From positions 51,895-115,894 of IMG/VR virus record IMGVR_UViG_3300042892_004016: 64,000 nt of DNA; one strand, 5' to 3'. The notes beneath the pieces were generated by a model, which ran no database searches, had not been told where the DNA came from, and worked only from the letters and a program-made list of their open reading frames with translations. Both the position numbers and the translations under genes were made by a program. Below, piece after piece: positions 25,596 to 36,000 of this stretch. The DNA is from a virus. Position 1 is the stretch's first letter. Each line of letters opens with the position of its first letter.

Positions 25596-28500
25596 ATGGC
25601 AAAACTAAAAAGTGGCACGCGAGTATATGGTGGTCTTACAGTTGATACAACATTACTGGTGCAAACAGATGCAACAATTACCGGTAACTTAACAGTTAAC
25701 GGAACAACTACTTCGGTAAACACTACCAACATCACCGTAAAAGATCCAATCATTGATCTGGGTGGTGGTGCTGATGGTGCGGCACTGACAACTAATGATG
25801 GCAAAGATCGCGGTACGTTATTACGCTATTTCGATGCAGCCGCAGAGACACCAGTAGCTAAAAATGCATTCATGGGCTGGGACAACTCGTCTGGTGAATT
25901 TGCAGTAGCCTCGAATGTCACCATTGTTGGTGAAATAGTAACCTCATACACTTACGGTAACGTTAGAGCAGGCATATTCCACGGCGATGCAGCCGGATTA
26001 ACCAATATTCAAGGTGCTCAGGTATCTGGTACTGTTGCTTTAGCATCAGCAGCTACAACTGCAGGCACAGTGACAACAGCAGCACAACCTACTATTACCA
26101 GTGTTGGTACACTAACTGGGTTAGATGTAAGCGGAACAACTGACTTGTCAACTGTAAACAGTGATGGTATTGTTACTATATCAAACGCAACAGCAGCAAC
26201 CTCAACTACATCTGGTGCACTACAAGTAACAGGCGGCGCTGGCATTGGTGGCAATCTGCACGTTGGTGGAACAATCACTGGTAGCTTCTCAGGAACAACC
26301 AGTGCACCTGGTTCAACCACACAAGTCGTGTTTAACGATGCCGGTACATCTAACGCAACTGCAGAGTTTACTTTTAATAAAACTACTAACACAGTAAGTA
26401 CAGTTAACTTGGTATTAAGTGGCGCAGCTAATGTTGGCACTGATATCAACATGACTGGTGCTACTGCCAGCATTAAGGGTACAACTCTTACTGCTAACGG
26501 TTCAACTGCATTAAATCTAGAAGGATCAACATCAAATATCGCATTGGCTGCGACTGGTGCAATCATCACAACTGCAGGCGGCAATGTAAAGCTTGATAAT
26601 AGCGGTGACTTAACTCTCAGTACAGGCGCTCTAAAACTACCAAATGCAAATATCAGTTCAACTGGTACAGCTAATTTAGGTGGTGCATTAAATGTTGTTA
26701 ATACTGCTAACGTAGCTGATGTTATTGCTAGAAACTTTACTGAAAATCAAATCGCATACTCAGACGGTACTAGCAAATTAGTTGGTTCAGGTAGTTTCAC
26801 TTACAATGCAGGTTCCAGCACATTAGCTGCTCCTACAGTAAGTGCAACTGACGTAAATACTGCTAATGTAACAGCAAGTAGTTTGACAGAAACCCGCGTA
26901 ACATTCGCTGGTACAAGTGGCAAATTAGTTGACAGTGCAAACTTAGCGTTCAACTCAACATCCAAAACGTTATCAGTTGACAATGCTACAATGTCTGGTA
27001 CTGCACAAGCAGCAGAAGTTATTGTTACTACGCTGACATCAACACGTTTACCGTTCGTTGACTCAGACAAATCATTGACAGACAATGCAAACTTAACATT
27101 TACTGGTGGTAATGTACTAACAGTAACTGGTAATGTAGCTGCAACAAACATCCTAACCGATAACTTACGTTATGCTAACGGCGTGGCATGGGACTTACAA
27201 CAAGCTGCTGGTGACACTGGTCAAATTCAATTCAATAACGGCGACGACTTCACAGCAAGTGCAAATCTATCATTCAACACAACTGGTAACACGTTAACTA
27301 CTGATAATTTACAATTAAACGCTGATGCAAATGTAGCTAATGCAACTGTCAGAAGTTTAACTTCAGGTCGTGTTACTCTTGCAGGTACAGGTGGTAAGTT
27401 AGAAGATAGTTCAGGCCTAACATTTAGCTCTAGTAACCTAGCAGTTGCTGGTAACATTGCAATGAGTGGTGCAGCTAATATTAGTGGTGCAAACGTTGTT
27501 AGCGCAACAACTGCTAATATCACAACTTTAAATGCAACCGGTAGTGCTGACATTGGCATTGATTTGAAAGTTAGTGGTAATGCAAACGTTGTTGGCACAT
27601 TAAAAGCAGGTGATACAACAATTGCTGGTAACTTAACAGTAACTGGTACTACAACAAGTGTTAACACTACAGTCACACAACTTACTGATCCAGTATTCGA
27701 ATTAGGCGGTGGCGCCAATGGTGCACCATTGGATACAGATGACGGTATGGATCGCGGTCTGGTACTGCACCGTTATGAAGGTGCTTCAGTAGTAGATTCA
27801 TTTATGGGTTGGGACAATTCTGCATCAGAATTTGTCTTAGCTAAAAATGTAACAATAACAGATAACGTTGTTATAGTTCCTGGAACTACCGCTGCTGAAA
27901 TAACAGCAAATCTTGGTGACTTGCGCATCGCTAACATTTTTGCACAAAACGCTAACTTTGGTGGTGTCGTATTCTCAGAAGGCAACGTTACTTTAGGTGC
28001 TGGTAGTAAATTCGTTGGTACTCTTGAAGGTGACGTAGTTGGTAACTTCAGCGGTGACATTACAGTTACTGGTGGTGCAGGTGCAATTCAATTTGCTGAC
28101 GCAGACGATCTACTAACATCCAGTGCTAATTTAAACTTTGTTGATAGTACACAAACATTAACGGTTGGTAACGGAACAACTACCGGTGAAGTTAAAGCTA
28201 ATTTAATAACAGGTACACTAACAACAGCAGCACAGCCAAATGTGACTAGTGTTGGTACATTAACAAGCCTAACGGTAACAGGCGATGTTGCAGCAGGTAA
28301 TGTTAAGACAAATAATCTGTTATATGCAAATGGCGTTGCTTGGGATCTACAACAAGCAGCTGGTGATACAGGTCAGATCCAATTTAACAACGGTGATGAT
28401 TTCTCAGCAAGTGCGAATCTAACATTTGCGGACAACACACTGACTGTTACCGGTACTGCAAACGTAATTGGTACAGTTAATGCAGCTAATGTAACTGTTT

Positions 28501-29417
28501 CTAGCTTAAGTAATACCTATGTTACATTTGCAGGTCTAAATGGCAAGTTAGTTAACAGTACTAACTTCAAATTTGACACTGCTACTAACACATTAGATGT
28601 TACTGGTACTGCAAACGTAAGCGGTACAATTAATGCAGCTAACGTAACTGTTTCTAACTTAACTGGTGGCCGCGTAACTTTTGCTGAGGCGTCAACTGAT
28701 AGATTAGTTGATAGCACAAACTTAACATTTGATGCAACCACTGATACGTTAACAACTATTACTGCTAATGTAACAACATTGAACTCGGGTACTATTGTTA
28801 ATACAGGCGACATTACAGCTGGTAACGTTTATGCTAACTCAGGTACAGTTAAAGCTACTTACTTAACGGGTTTATTAACAACAGCAGCGCAGACAAACAT
28901 AACAAGTTTGAGCACATTGACAGGATTGAGTGTTAATGGTACTGCAAACTTGAGCGCAGTCGGTAATGTAATTATTACTGGTGGTACTGCTGGACAATAC
29001 CTAAAAGCAACAAACAGCTCAGGTGGATTAGAGTATGCTTCATTAGATACAAGTATCATTGCAAATGATACAAGTAACGTGACTATTGCTACTGCTAACG
29101 GAACAGTTAACACAAATGTTAATGGTTCACTAAAGCTTGAAGTTACTGGTACTGGTGCAAATGTAACTGGTATATTAGAAGTCTCTGGTAATGTTAACAG
29201 TGACAACTTGAACACTGGGTTAATTACTGCTGATGCAAACGTTGACAGTACAAGCTCAATTACAGGAACTGTTAAAGTTACAGGTGGTTTAGCTGCAACA
29301 GGTAATATATACACTGGAAAGTCAGTTGGTTTTGCTGATAACGCCGGTGGATCTGCAAGTAAAGCGTACATTCAATTCAACGCAACAGCAAACAGTCTAG
29401 ACTTTATCTTCGATTAA
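25596..29417 (+). CDS. Long fibre shaft, SGTR(V/I)YG class
   Basis: 1273 aa. The start LKSGTRVYGGLTVDTTL is shared with 29689. It has two GKDRG-type modules (KDRGTLLRYF...FMGWDNSSGEF and MDRGLVLHRY...FMGWDNSASEF). The shaft is built of AAQPTITSVGTLTGL and RVTFAGTSGKLVDSANLAFN units; the latter (VTFAG.GGKL.DS..LTF) recurs about eight times and is special to this gene. It ends NSLDFIFD and is followed by a class C partner. Codons favour GGT, GCT and GTT more than in neighbouring fibre genes, resembling gp23, so it may be the most abundant fibre. Good ribosome site (AAAGGAA). Confidence 0.82.
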   Translation: MAKLKSGTRVYGGLTVDTTLLVQTDATITGNLTVNGTTTSVNTTNITVKDPIIDLGGGADGAALTTNDGKDRGTLLRYFDAAAETPVAKNAFMGWDNSSGEFAVASNVTIVGEIVTSYTYGNVRAGIFHGDAAGLTNIQGAQVSGTVALASAATTAGTVTTAAQPTITSVGTLTGLDVSGTTDLSTVNSDGIVTISNATAATSTTSGALQVTGGAGIGGNLHVGGTITGSFSGTTSAPGSTTQVVFNDAGTSNATAEFTFNKTTNTVSTVNLVLSGAANVGTDINMTGATASIKGTTLTANGSTALNLEGSTSNIALAATGAIITTAGGNVKLDNSGDLTLSTGALKLPNANISSTGTANLGGALNVVNTANVADVIARNFTENQIAYSDGTSKLVGSGSFTYNAGSSTLAAPTVSATDVNTANVTASSLTETRVTFAGTSGKLVDSANLAFNSTSKTLSVDNATMSGTAQAAEVIVTTLTSTRLPFVDSDKSLTDNANLTFTGGNVLTVTGNVAATNILTDNLRYANGVAWDLQQAAGDTGQIQFNNGDDFTASANLSFNTTGNTLTTDNLQLNADANVANATVRSLTSGRVTLAGTGGKLEDSSGLTFSSSNLAVAGNIAMSGAANISGANVVSATTANITTLNATGSADIGIDLKVSGNANVVGTLKAGDTTIAGNLTVTGTTTSVNTTVTQLTDPVFELGGGANGAPLDTDDGMDRGLVLHRYEGASVVDSFMGWDNSASEFVLAKNVTITDNVVIVPGTTAAEITANLGDLRIANIFAQNANFGGVVFSEGNVTLGAGSKFVGTLEGDVVGNFSGDITVTGGAGAIQFADADDLLTSSANLNFVDSTQTLTVGNGTTTGEVKANLITGTLTTAAQPNVTSVGTLTSLTVTGDVAAGNVKTNNLLYANGVAWDLQQAAGDTGQIQFNNGDDFSASANLTFADNTLTVTGTANVIGTVNAANVTVSSLSNTYVTFAGLNGKLVNSTNFKFDTATNTLDVTGTANVSGTINAANVTVSNLTGGRVTFAEASTDRLVDSTNLTFDATTDTLTTITANVTTLNSGTIVNTGDITAGNVYANSGTVKATYLTGLLTTAAQTNITSLSTLTGLSVNGTANLSAVGNVIITGGTAGQYLKATNSSGGLEYASLDTSIIANDTSNVTIATANGTVNTNVNGSLKLEVTGTGANVTGILEVSGNVNSDNLNTGLITADANVDSTSSITGTVKVTGGLAATGNIYTGKSVGFADNAGGSASKAYIQFNATANSLDFIFD

Positions 29418-29428
29418 TTGAGGATACC

Positions 29429-29659
29429 ATGTCTGTGATTGCGGCAAGGCTGAGCAATACCGGAACACTCTACTCCAACACTGTTGGAGTAGGGTTCGAT
29501 GAAATCAGTAAGAACCATATAAGCGTCACCCCAACCGGGGTGTTCGCTACTGGTTTGGATGAAGTCACCGGAACAGAAAACGGTAGTGCTATGCAACAGC
29601 TAAATACTAATGTACTACGAATTTCGGGAGTTTTTGACGAAGTATCTGGAATAGCATAA
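29429..29659 (+). CDS. Class C small partner protein
   Basis: 76 aa: starts MSVIAARLSNTGTLYSNTVG, contains TGLDEVTGTENGSAMQQLNT and ends GVFDEVSGIA. It is the minimal form of the protein at 24622, without the LamG insert. Similar proteins of this size with a QQLNTNVLRI-type strand sit among fibre genes of marine T4-likes. Ribosome site GAGGA. It follows the shaft ending NSLDFIFD, so it may cap or connect that shaft. Confidence 0.8.
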   Translation: MSVIAARLSNTGTLYSNTVGVGFDEISKNHISVTPTGVFATGLDEVTGTENGSAMQQLNTNVLRISGVFDEVSGIA

Positions 29660-29688
29660 GTAGTATGTACATTTTGAGATAAAAAAAT

Positions 29689-32589
29689 ATGGCATTACTA
29701 CAGTCAGGTACTAGAATATACGGAAACGCAATAATAGACACCAGTCTATCTATTAGTGGATCCGACACCAGCACTAGCAACTCCACCGGAGCACTAAAAG
29801 TATCCGGTGGCATAGGTGTAGTTGGTAATGTATTCAGTTCTGGTAATGTAACAGCACTAAACGCCAATTTAGGTAACCTTGTGGTTGCCAATTACTATAC
29901 TGGCACACTAACAACAGCAGCACAACCAAATATAACCAGCGTGGGCACACTAACTCAGTTAAGTGTGTCGGGTAACGCAACCATTACAGGTAATCTCACA
30001 GTCAACGGCACTGCTTTCTACGCCAACGTGGTTACCCTAAACGTAAAAGACCCTATAATTGAACAGGGCGGTAGCACAGATGGTGCACCACTTGTAGCAG
30101 ATGACGGTGTAGACCGAGGTCAATTACTACATTACTATGATCAAGCACCCATTGATGCATTCATGGGCTGGAAAAATGCAAACAGCGAATTCATATTTGC
30201 CAGCAACGCATCATTAACAGATAACACAGTAACAGTAAACTCATTGGGCAATGTCAGAGCCAATGCATTTATTGGTACTTTTATTGGAACGGCTGATACA
30301 GCAAAACAAGTTACAGAAAGCACACAGTCTAACATAACCAGTGTTGGAACTCTCACCAGTTTAACAGTGAGTGGCGATATAACTGGCACACTGGCCACAG
30401 CAGCACAACCCAATATAACCAGTTTAGGTAACTTAACTGGACTTAGAGTAACTGGCGTATCTAACGTTGGTCCAATTGGCAATCTAAAGATAACCGGTGG
30501 TACAAACGGATACGTAATACAAACAGATGGAACTGGCAACTTAAGTTGGGCAAATCTCAGTGCTAGCTTGGGTAATGCCAATGTAGCAGGCAGTAACACA
30601 CAGATTCAATACAATGATGGCACTAATCTAGCAGGCAGTGCCAATCTTACATTCAACGCATCAACCAGTACGCTGGCAGTAATAGGCAACATTACTTCTA
30701 CTAATGCTCTTTTAGGTAATCTGGCAACAGCCAACTTCTTTAGTGGCGACGGTAGCTTATTAACCAATCTAAATATTGCAGCAGCCAGCGTAGCAAATGC
30801 AAACTATGCGGCCTATGCAGGCACCGTAACAACAAACGCACAGCCCAACATCACCAGTGTTGGTACATTAACCAACTTGACGGTTAGTGGCTCCACCAAT
30901 CTGGGAGCAGTGGGTAATGTATCAATTACTGGTGGTACTGCTGGCTATGTATTAAAAACAGATGGCACTGGCAACTTAAGTTGGGTAGCGCAACCCAGTG
31001 TCAGTTCAATTACAGTAGATAATTTTACTGGTAACGGAGTACAAACTCAGTTCACTCTGAGCACCACGCCAGCAAACGTTAATCAAACTTCAGTTAACTA
31101 CAATGGCACAACACTACTACGCAGTGCGTACACACTGTCAGGTGCAGTTATCACCTTCAGTGGCGCTCCTGCAGATGGTTCATTACTTGAGATAACATCT
31201 ATCAGTGCAATGATTGGCACTGGTGGCACCAGTGTCAGCGCTGGAGTAAAAATTACTGCAGTGACTCCACCGGCACCGCAAACTGTAGTAGATATTGCAG
31301 GTGGAGAAACAGTTACGGTGACTGGCAGTGGATTCAACTCTGGCGTCATCTCATATATAGATTCCACAGCATGTACTACAACTTATGGCAATAGCACCAG
31401 TCTAACATTTGTTACTCCTGCGTTTGCGGCCGGACTCTATAATTTATTCTTGTACAATACTGATGGCTCCAGTGGCGTTAAGCCAGCTGGCATAAGATTC
31501 AATCAGCCTCCGGTTTGGGTTACAAGCGCAGGCGCTCTACTAACATCCGGCATGAATTCTTCATATGCAACTGCAGTGGCAGCTACTGGTACTGGAATCG
31601 CATATAGTGTAACTTCCGGCTCGCTGCCCACAGGGTTAAGCTTAAATTCGAGTACCGGTGACATCACTGGAACCCCTACCGTAGAACAAACAGCCAACTT
31701 CACTGTAACAGCAGTTAACAGTTACAATCAACCTACTGCACGATCATTTAGCATACAGATATTGGGTGCAGCTATGGTCGATTATTTAGTAGTGGCCGGA
31801 GGCGGTAGCGGAGGATCATATGGTGGTGGTGGTGGTGCCGGCGGCCTAATATATGCTACTGAAGTTGCATTTACTCCCGGTACTGCGTACACTGTAACAG
31901 TGGGTGCGGGCGGCGTTGCAACCCCTACTGCCGGAGTTATCGGGGCTAATTCGACAATAACCGGTGCTGGATTTGCCAGTGTGATTGCATATGGTGGAGG
32001 CAGAGGAGGAAGTCAACTTAATACTCCTCCTATTGATGGTGGCGATGGTGGATCGGGTGGTGGCGCCGGAGTAAACGGTAGTGGTTCAGCTGTTGGTGGT
32101 AAAGGAGTTTATCCAGGATCAACCTATATAAGTGCTGCACGACAGGGATATGATGGTGGCGCATATAATACTGGTGGAAATAACAATGCAGGTGGTGGCG
32201 GCGGTGCTGGAGGTGCAGGATATAATAGTGGTTCAGCTGGTAATGTAGGAGTCGGCGGCGCCGGCGCATCAAATTCAATAACTGGCACTGCCATAAATTA
32301 CGCAGGTGGCGGCGGTGGCGGCGGCTATGGCGGGTTAAGTTTGGGTGGCGCTGGTGGCGGCACAGGCGGCAGTGGCAGTGGTACACTTGCTACTGCTGGC
32401 ACAGTTAACACTGGTGGTGGCGGAGGTGGCGGTGGTTATAGTCCATCAACTGGCGGCAATGGCGGCTCGGGTGTGGTTATCCTCAGAACAGCATTTACCG
32501 CTGCATCAACTACGGGGTCACCTACTGTAACTACCAATGCAGGATACAACGTATACAAGTTTACCACTTCAGGTACAATAACATTTTAA
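29689..32589 (+). CDS. Fibre with TIG, Ig-like and Gly-rich tip
   Basis: 966 aa, SGTRIYG start class. Order: shaft repeats 1-440 with a GKDRG-type module at about 120-180 (VDRGQLLHYY...FMGWKNANSEF); a VDNFTGNG...YTLSGAVITFSGAP module at about 442-510; an IPT/TIG domain at about 515-605 (GGETVTVTGSGFNSG); a putative-Ig He_PIG domain at about 605-690 (AYSVTSGSLPTGLSLNSSTG); and a Gly-rich domain from about 695 (YLVVAGGGSGG to GGSGVVILRTAF). It closes with GYNVYKFTTSGTITF. The Gly-rich part resembles polyglycine tip proteins of fibres and may be the receptor-binding end. Confidence 0.85.
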   Translation: MALLQSGTRIYGNAIIDTSLSISGSDTSTSNSTGALKVSGGIGVVGNVFSSGNVTALNANLGNLVVANYYTGTLTTAAQPNITSVGTLTQLSVSGNATITGNLTVNGTAFYANVVTLNVKDPIIEQGGSTDGAPLVADDGVDRGQLLHYYDQAPIDAFMGWKNANSEFIFASNASLTDNTVTVNSLGNVRANAFIGTFIGTADTAKQVTESTQSNITSVGTLTSLTVSGDITGTLATAAQPNITSLGNLTGLRVTGVSNVGPIGNLKITGGTNGYVIQTDGTGNLSWANLSASLGNANVAGSNTQIQYNDGTNLAGSANLTFNASTSTLAVIGNITSTNALLGNLATANFFSGDGSLLTNLNIAAASVANANYAAYAGTVTTNAQPNITSVGTLTNLTVSGSTNLGAVGNVSITGGTAGYVLKTDGTGNLSWVAQPSVSSITVDNFTGNGVQTQFTLSTTPANVNQTSVNYNGTTLLRSAYTLSGAVITFSGAPADGSLLEITSISAMIGTGGTSVSAGVKITAVTPPAPQTVVDIAGGETVTVTGSGFNSGVISYIDSTACTTTYGNSTSLTFVTPAFAAGLYNLFLYNTDGSSGVKPAGIRFNQPPVWVTSAGALLTSGMNSSYATAVAATGTGIAYSVTSGSLPTGLSLNSSTGDITGTPTVEQTANFTVTAVNSYNQPTARSFSIQILGAAMVDYLVVAGGGSGGSYGGGGGAGGLIYATEVAFTPGTAYTVTVGAGGVATPTAGVIGANSTITGAGFASVIAYGGGRGGSQLNTPPIDGGDGGSGGGAGVNGSGSAVGGKGVYPGSTYISAARQGYDGGAYNTGGNNNAGGGGGAGGAGYNSGSAGNVGVGGAGASNSITGTAINYAGGGGGGGYGGLSLGGAGGGTGGSGSGTLATAGTVNTGGGGGGGGYSPSTGGNGGSGVVILRTAFTAASTTGSPTVTTNAGYNVYKFTTSGTITF

Positions 32590-32604
32590 TTAAAGGAAAC
32601 CAAA

Positions 32605-32967
32605 ATGGCACATTTTGCACAAATAGATGATACAAACACAGTAGTACAAGTTATCGTAGCAGAGCAAGACTTTATCAATTCAGGAGCAGTAGGACCTGCA
32701 GATAAATGGATTCAAACCAGTTACAACACATATGCTGGTGAACACAAACTGGGTGGCACTCCAATGCGCAAGAACTACGCTGGCATCGGATACACATACG
32801 ACCCAGCACTGGATGCGTTTTACGCTAAAAGCCCATTTGCCAGTTGGACTCTGAACACAGGTACTTGCCAGTGGGAAGCTCCTACTCCAATGCCAGTGGC
32901 TGAGGGAAAAATGTACAACTGGGATGAGGCTACTACCAGCTGGACTGAATCAGATGTACCACAATAA
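32605..32967 (+). CDS. Conserved small phage protein (MAHFAxI family)
   Basis: 120 aa. MAHFAQIDDTNTVVQVIVAE, then WIQTSYNTYAGEHKLGGTPM and RKNYAGIGYTYDPALDAFYA belong to a small family widespread in marine T4-like phages and their metagenome relatives. Function is not known; its place among fibre genes suggests a virion part. Strong ribosome site AAAGGAAA. Aromatic-rich (many W and Y), unlike its low-complexity neighbours, and compact enough to be a single globular domain. Confidence 0.85.
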   Translation: MAHFAQIDDTNTVVQVIVAEQDFINSGAVGPADKWIQTSYNTYAGEHKLGGTPMRKNYAGIGYTYDPALDAFYAKSPFASWTLNTGTCQWEAPTPMPVAEGKMYNWDEATTSWTESDVPQ

Positions 32968-32975
32968 TAACAATT

Positions 32976-32990
32976 AAGCTATACTAGCTT
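32976..32990 (+). other. Short hairpin in the gap before 33039
   Basis: AAGCTA and TAGCTT pair around TAC, 9 bp after the preceding stop. No T-run follows. It may be a weak processing or pausing site before the next late promoter. Confidence 0.3.
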
Positions 32991-33011
32991 ACCCATAATG
33001 CTTAAGATAAG

Positions 33012-33019
33012 CTAAATAT
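33012..33019 (+). promoter_or_regulatory. Late promoter box
   Basis: CTAAATAT, 19 bp before the ATG at 33039, with ribosome site TAAGGAAA between. Confidence 0.55.
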
Positions 33020-33038
33020 AGATATAAGGAAAACTGAC

Positions 33039-36000
33039 ATGTCAATCACACTACTACAACCATTCAACTTAGATACAACCAAAGACTACACCTTTACTAC
33101 GGTAACGGCCAATATAAAAACAGACAATTTGCTGTATGCAAATGGCTCCGCTTGGAGTTTTGTCTCAGTTGCAGGATCAAACACATACCTACAATTCAAC
33201 GATAGTGGTAGTTTTGGCGCAGTTGCCAATCTAGCATTCAATAAATCAACTAACACGCTGACGGTAGATAATATCGTAGCCAATGGTAGTGGATTGACTA
33301 GCATAACTGGCGCTAATGTAACTGGTGCAGTTGCATTTGCAACAACAGCCAACGCAGTAGCAGGCGCCAATGTTTCAGGTGCAGTGGCATTCGCAACGAC
33401 TGCCAATAGTGTAGCTGGTGCAAATGTTTCAGGTACTGTGGCAAGTGCTACAGTAGCAGCAAGTGCAAACGCAGTAGCTGGTGCTAATGTAAGTGGTGAA
33501 GTCAGTTTCGCAGCAACGGCCAATAGTGTAGCTGGAGCTAATGTAAGTGGTACAGTTGCAAGTGCTACCGTAGCATCAAGTGCCAACAGTGTAGCCGGCG
33601 CTAACGTAACTGGTCAAGTAGCCAACGCACTGGTATCAGGTACTGTGTATACCAATGCACAACCAAATATCACAAGTGTTGGTACCCTAACTGCATTGAG
33701 CGTTACTGGTACAGCAACAGCAGGTAACTTAAGTACCAGCGGCACATTAGCTGCTGGCGATGCAACTATTACTGGTAATCTAACAGTAAGTGGTTCTACT
33801 ATAACTGCCAATGTCACTACTATCAATGTCAGAGATCCAATCATTGAGCAGGGTGGCGACACAGCCGGAGCATTGACTACAAATGACGGCAAAGACAGAG
33901 GTCAGATACTACATTACTATGATGGCGCTGCAAAAGATGCGTTCATGGGCTGGGATAACAGCAATGGAGAATTCGCATTTGGTAGCAATGTTACCACGCT
34001 AAATGAAGTTATTACATATAATACATTGGGTAACGTAAGAGCCAATGTGTTTATTGGTGCTCTAAGTGGAGCAGCCACAACAGCAGGTACAGTAACAACA
34101 AACGCACAACCAAATATTACTTCAGTTGGTACACTGAGTGCCCTATCTGTTACAGGCAACATATCATCAGGTAACGCCAGTTTAGGTAATTTAGCAACTG
34201 CCAGCTACTTCAGTGGTGATGGTAGCTTATTAACCAATTTAAACATCTCGGCAGCTACAGTAGCCAATGCAAACTATGCAGCTTATGCAGGTAACATAAC
34301 AACGGCAGCACAGCCAAATATTACAAGTGTTGGTACACTAACTGATTTGAGTGTAACTGGTAACATTGGTGCAGGTAATGTAACTGCAGTCACTACAGTA
34401 ACTGCAGCTCAGTTTGTGGGTAACGGCGTAGGAATAACAAATATAGCTGGTGCTAATGTAACAGGCACTGTAGCAAGCGCCACTGTGGCAGCAAGTGCAA
34501 ATGCAGTAGCAGGTGCTAATGTCTCAGGAACGGTAGCCAGTGCCACAGTAGCAACCACTGCAAACGCAGTAGCAGGTGCTAACGTATCAGGCGAAGTCAC
34601 ATTCGCAGCAACAGCCAATGCAGTAGCTGGCGCGAATGTCTCAGGCGCGGTTGCATTCGCAACAACTGCCAATGCAGTAGCAGGCGGCAACGTAAGTGGT
34701 CAAGTAAGCTACGCAGCAGTAGCCAATAGCGTAGCAGGTGCTAACGTAAATGGTGAAGTAGCTAATGCAGCATTCTCCACACTCTCAGGAACAGCAAGCA
34801 CTGCCAATGCAGTAGCTGGTGCCAATGTTTCAGGTGCAGTGGCTTTTGCAACAACTGCAAATAGCGTAGCAGGTGCCAATGTAAGTGGTACAGTCTCTAG
34901 TGCAACCAATGCAACAACTGCAGCAACCGCAAATAGTGTAGCAGGTGCTAACGTAACTGGTGCAGTAAGTTTCGCAACAACAGCAAACGCTGTGGCAGGT
35001 GCTAATGTTTCAGGTGCAGTTGCATTTGCAACAACCGCAAACGCAGTAGCAGGCGCCAATGTCTCAGGCGAAGTCGCATTCGCGGCAACAGCAAACGCAG
35101 TGGCAGGTGCAAATGTCTCAGGACAAGTAGCTAACGCACTGATAGCAGGTACAGTATATACAAACGCACAACCAAACATTACAAGCGTTGGTACATTAAC
35201 TGCGCTATCAGTAACAGGTAATATTAGTTCAGGTAACGCCAGTCTAGGTAATGCAGCCAGTGCCACTTATTTCATCGGTGATGGTAGCCTATTAACTAAT
35301 CTCAGTATCTCAACCGCTAGTGTAGCAAATGCAAACTATGCTGCATATGCAGGTAACGTTACGATAGCAGGACAAGCAAACATTACCAGTGTTGGGACAT
35401 TAACAAGCCTAGCAGTAACTGGTAACATTGGTGCAGGTAATGTAACTGCAACTGGTACAGTAACCGCAGCCCAGTTTGTGGGCAACGGCGTAGGAATAAC
35501 AGACGTAGCTGGTGCTAATGTTAGTGGTCAAGTAGCTAATGCACTAGTTGCAGGCACCGTATATACTAATGCACAGCCAAACATTACAAGCGTTGGTACA
35601 TTAACCAGCTTGACAGTTACTGGTACAGCAACAGCAGGTAATTTAAGCACTGGTGGCACATTGAGTGCAGGCGATGCAACTATAACAGGTAACTTGACTG
35701 TTAGCGGTGCTACTATAACTGCCAATGTTACTTCAATCAATGTCAAAGATCCAATTATTGAGCAGGGCGGTAATACTTCTGGTGCGCTATCTACAAATGA
35801 CGGCAAAGACAGAGGTCAAATACTACACTACTACACAACAGCTCCAGTTGATGCGTTCATGGGTTGGGATAACTCAAATGCAGAATTCGCATTTGGTAGC
35901 AATGTAAGCATAGCAAGCGAAGTAACTACATTTAACACTCTGGGTAACATTCGTGCGCAACACGTGTATGCTAACATAGATGCTGCAAACATAGTAGGAA

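Noticed and set aside
26018-35266. Long minus-strand open frames (up to about 188 codons) inside the fibre genes
   Set aside because: They arise from the Thr/Ala/Asn/Val-rich repeats, whose complements rarely contain stops; their predicted proteins are low-complexity Val/Pro/Leu text without starts or context.
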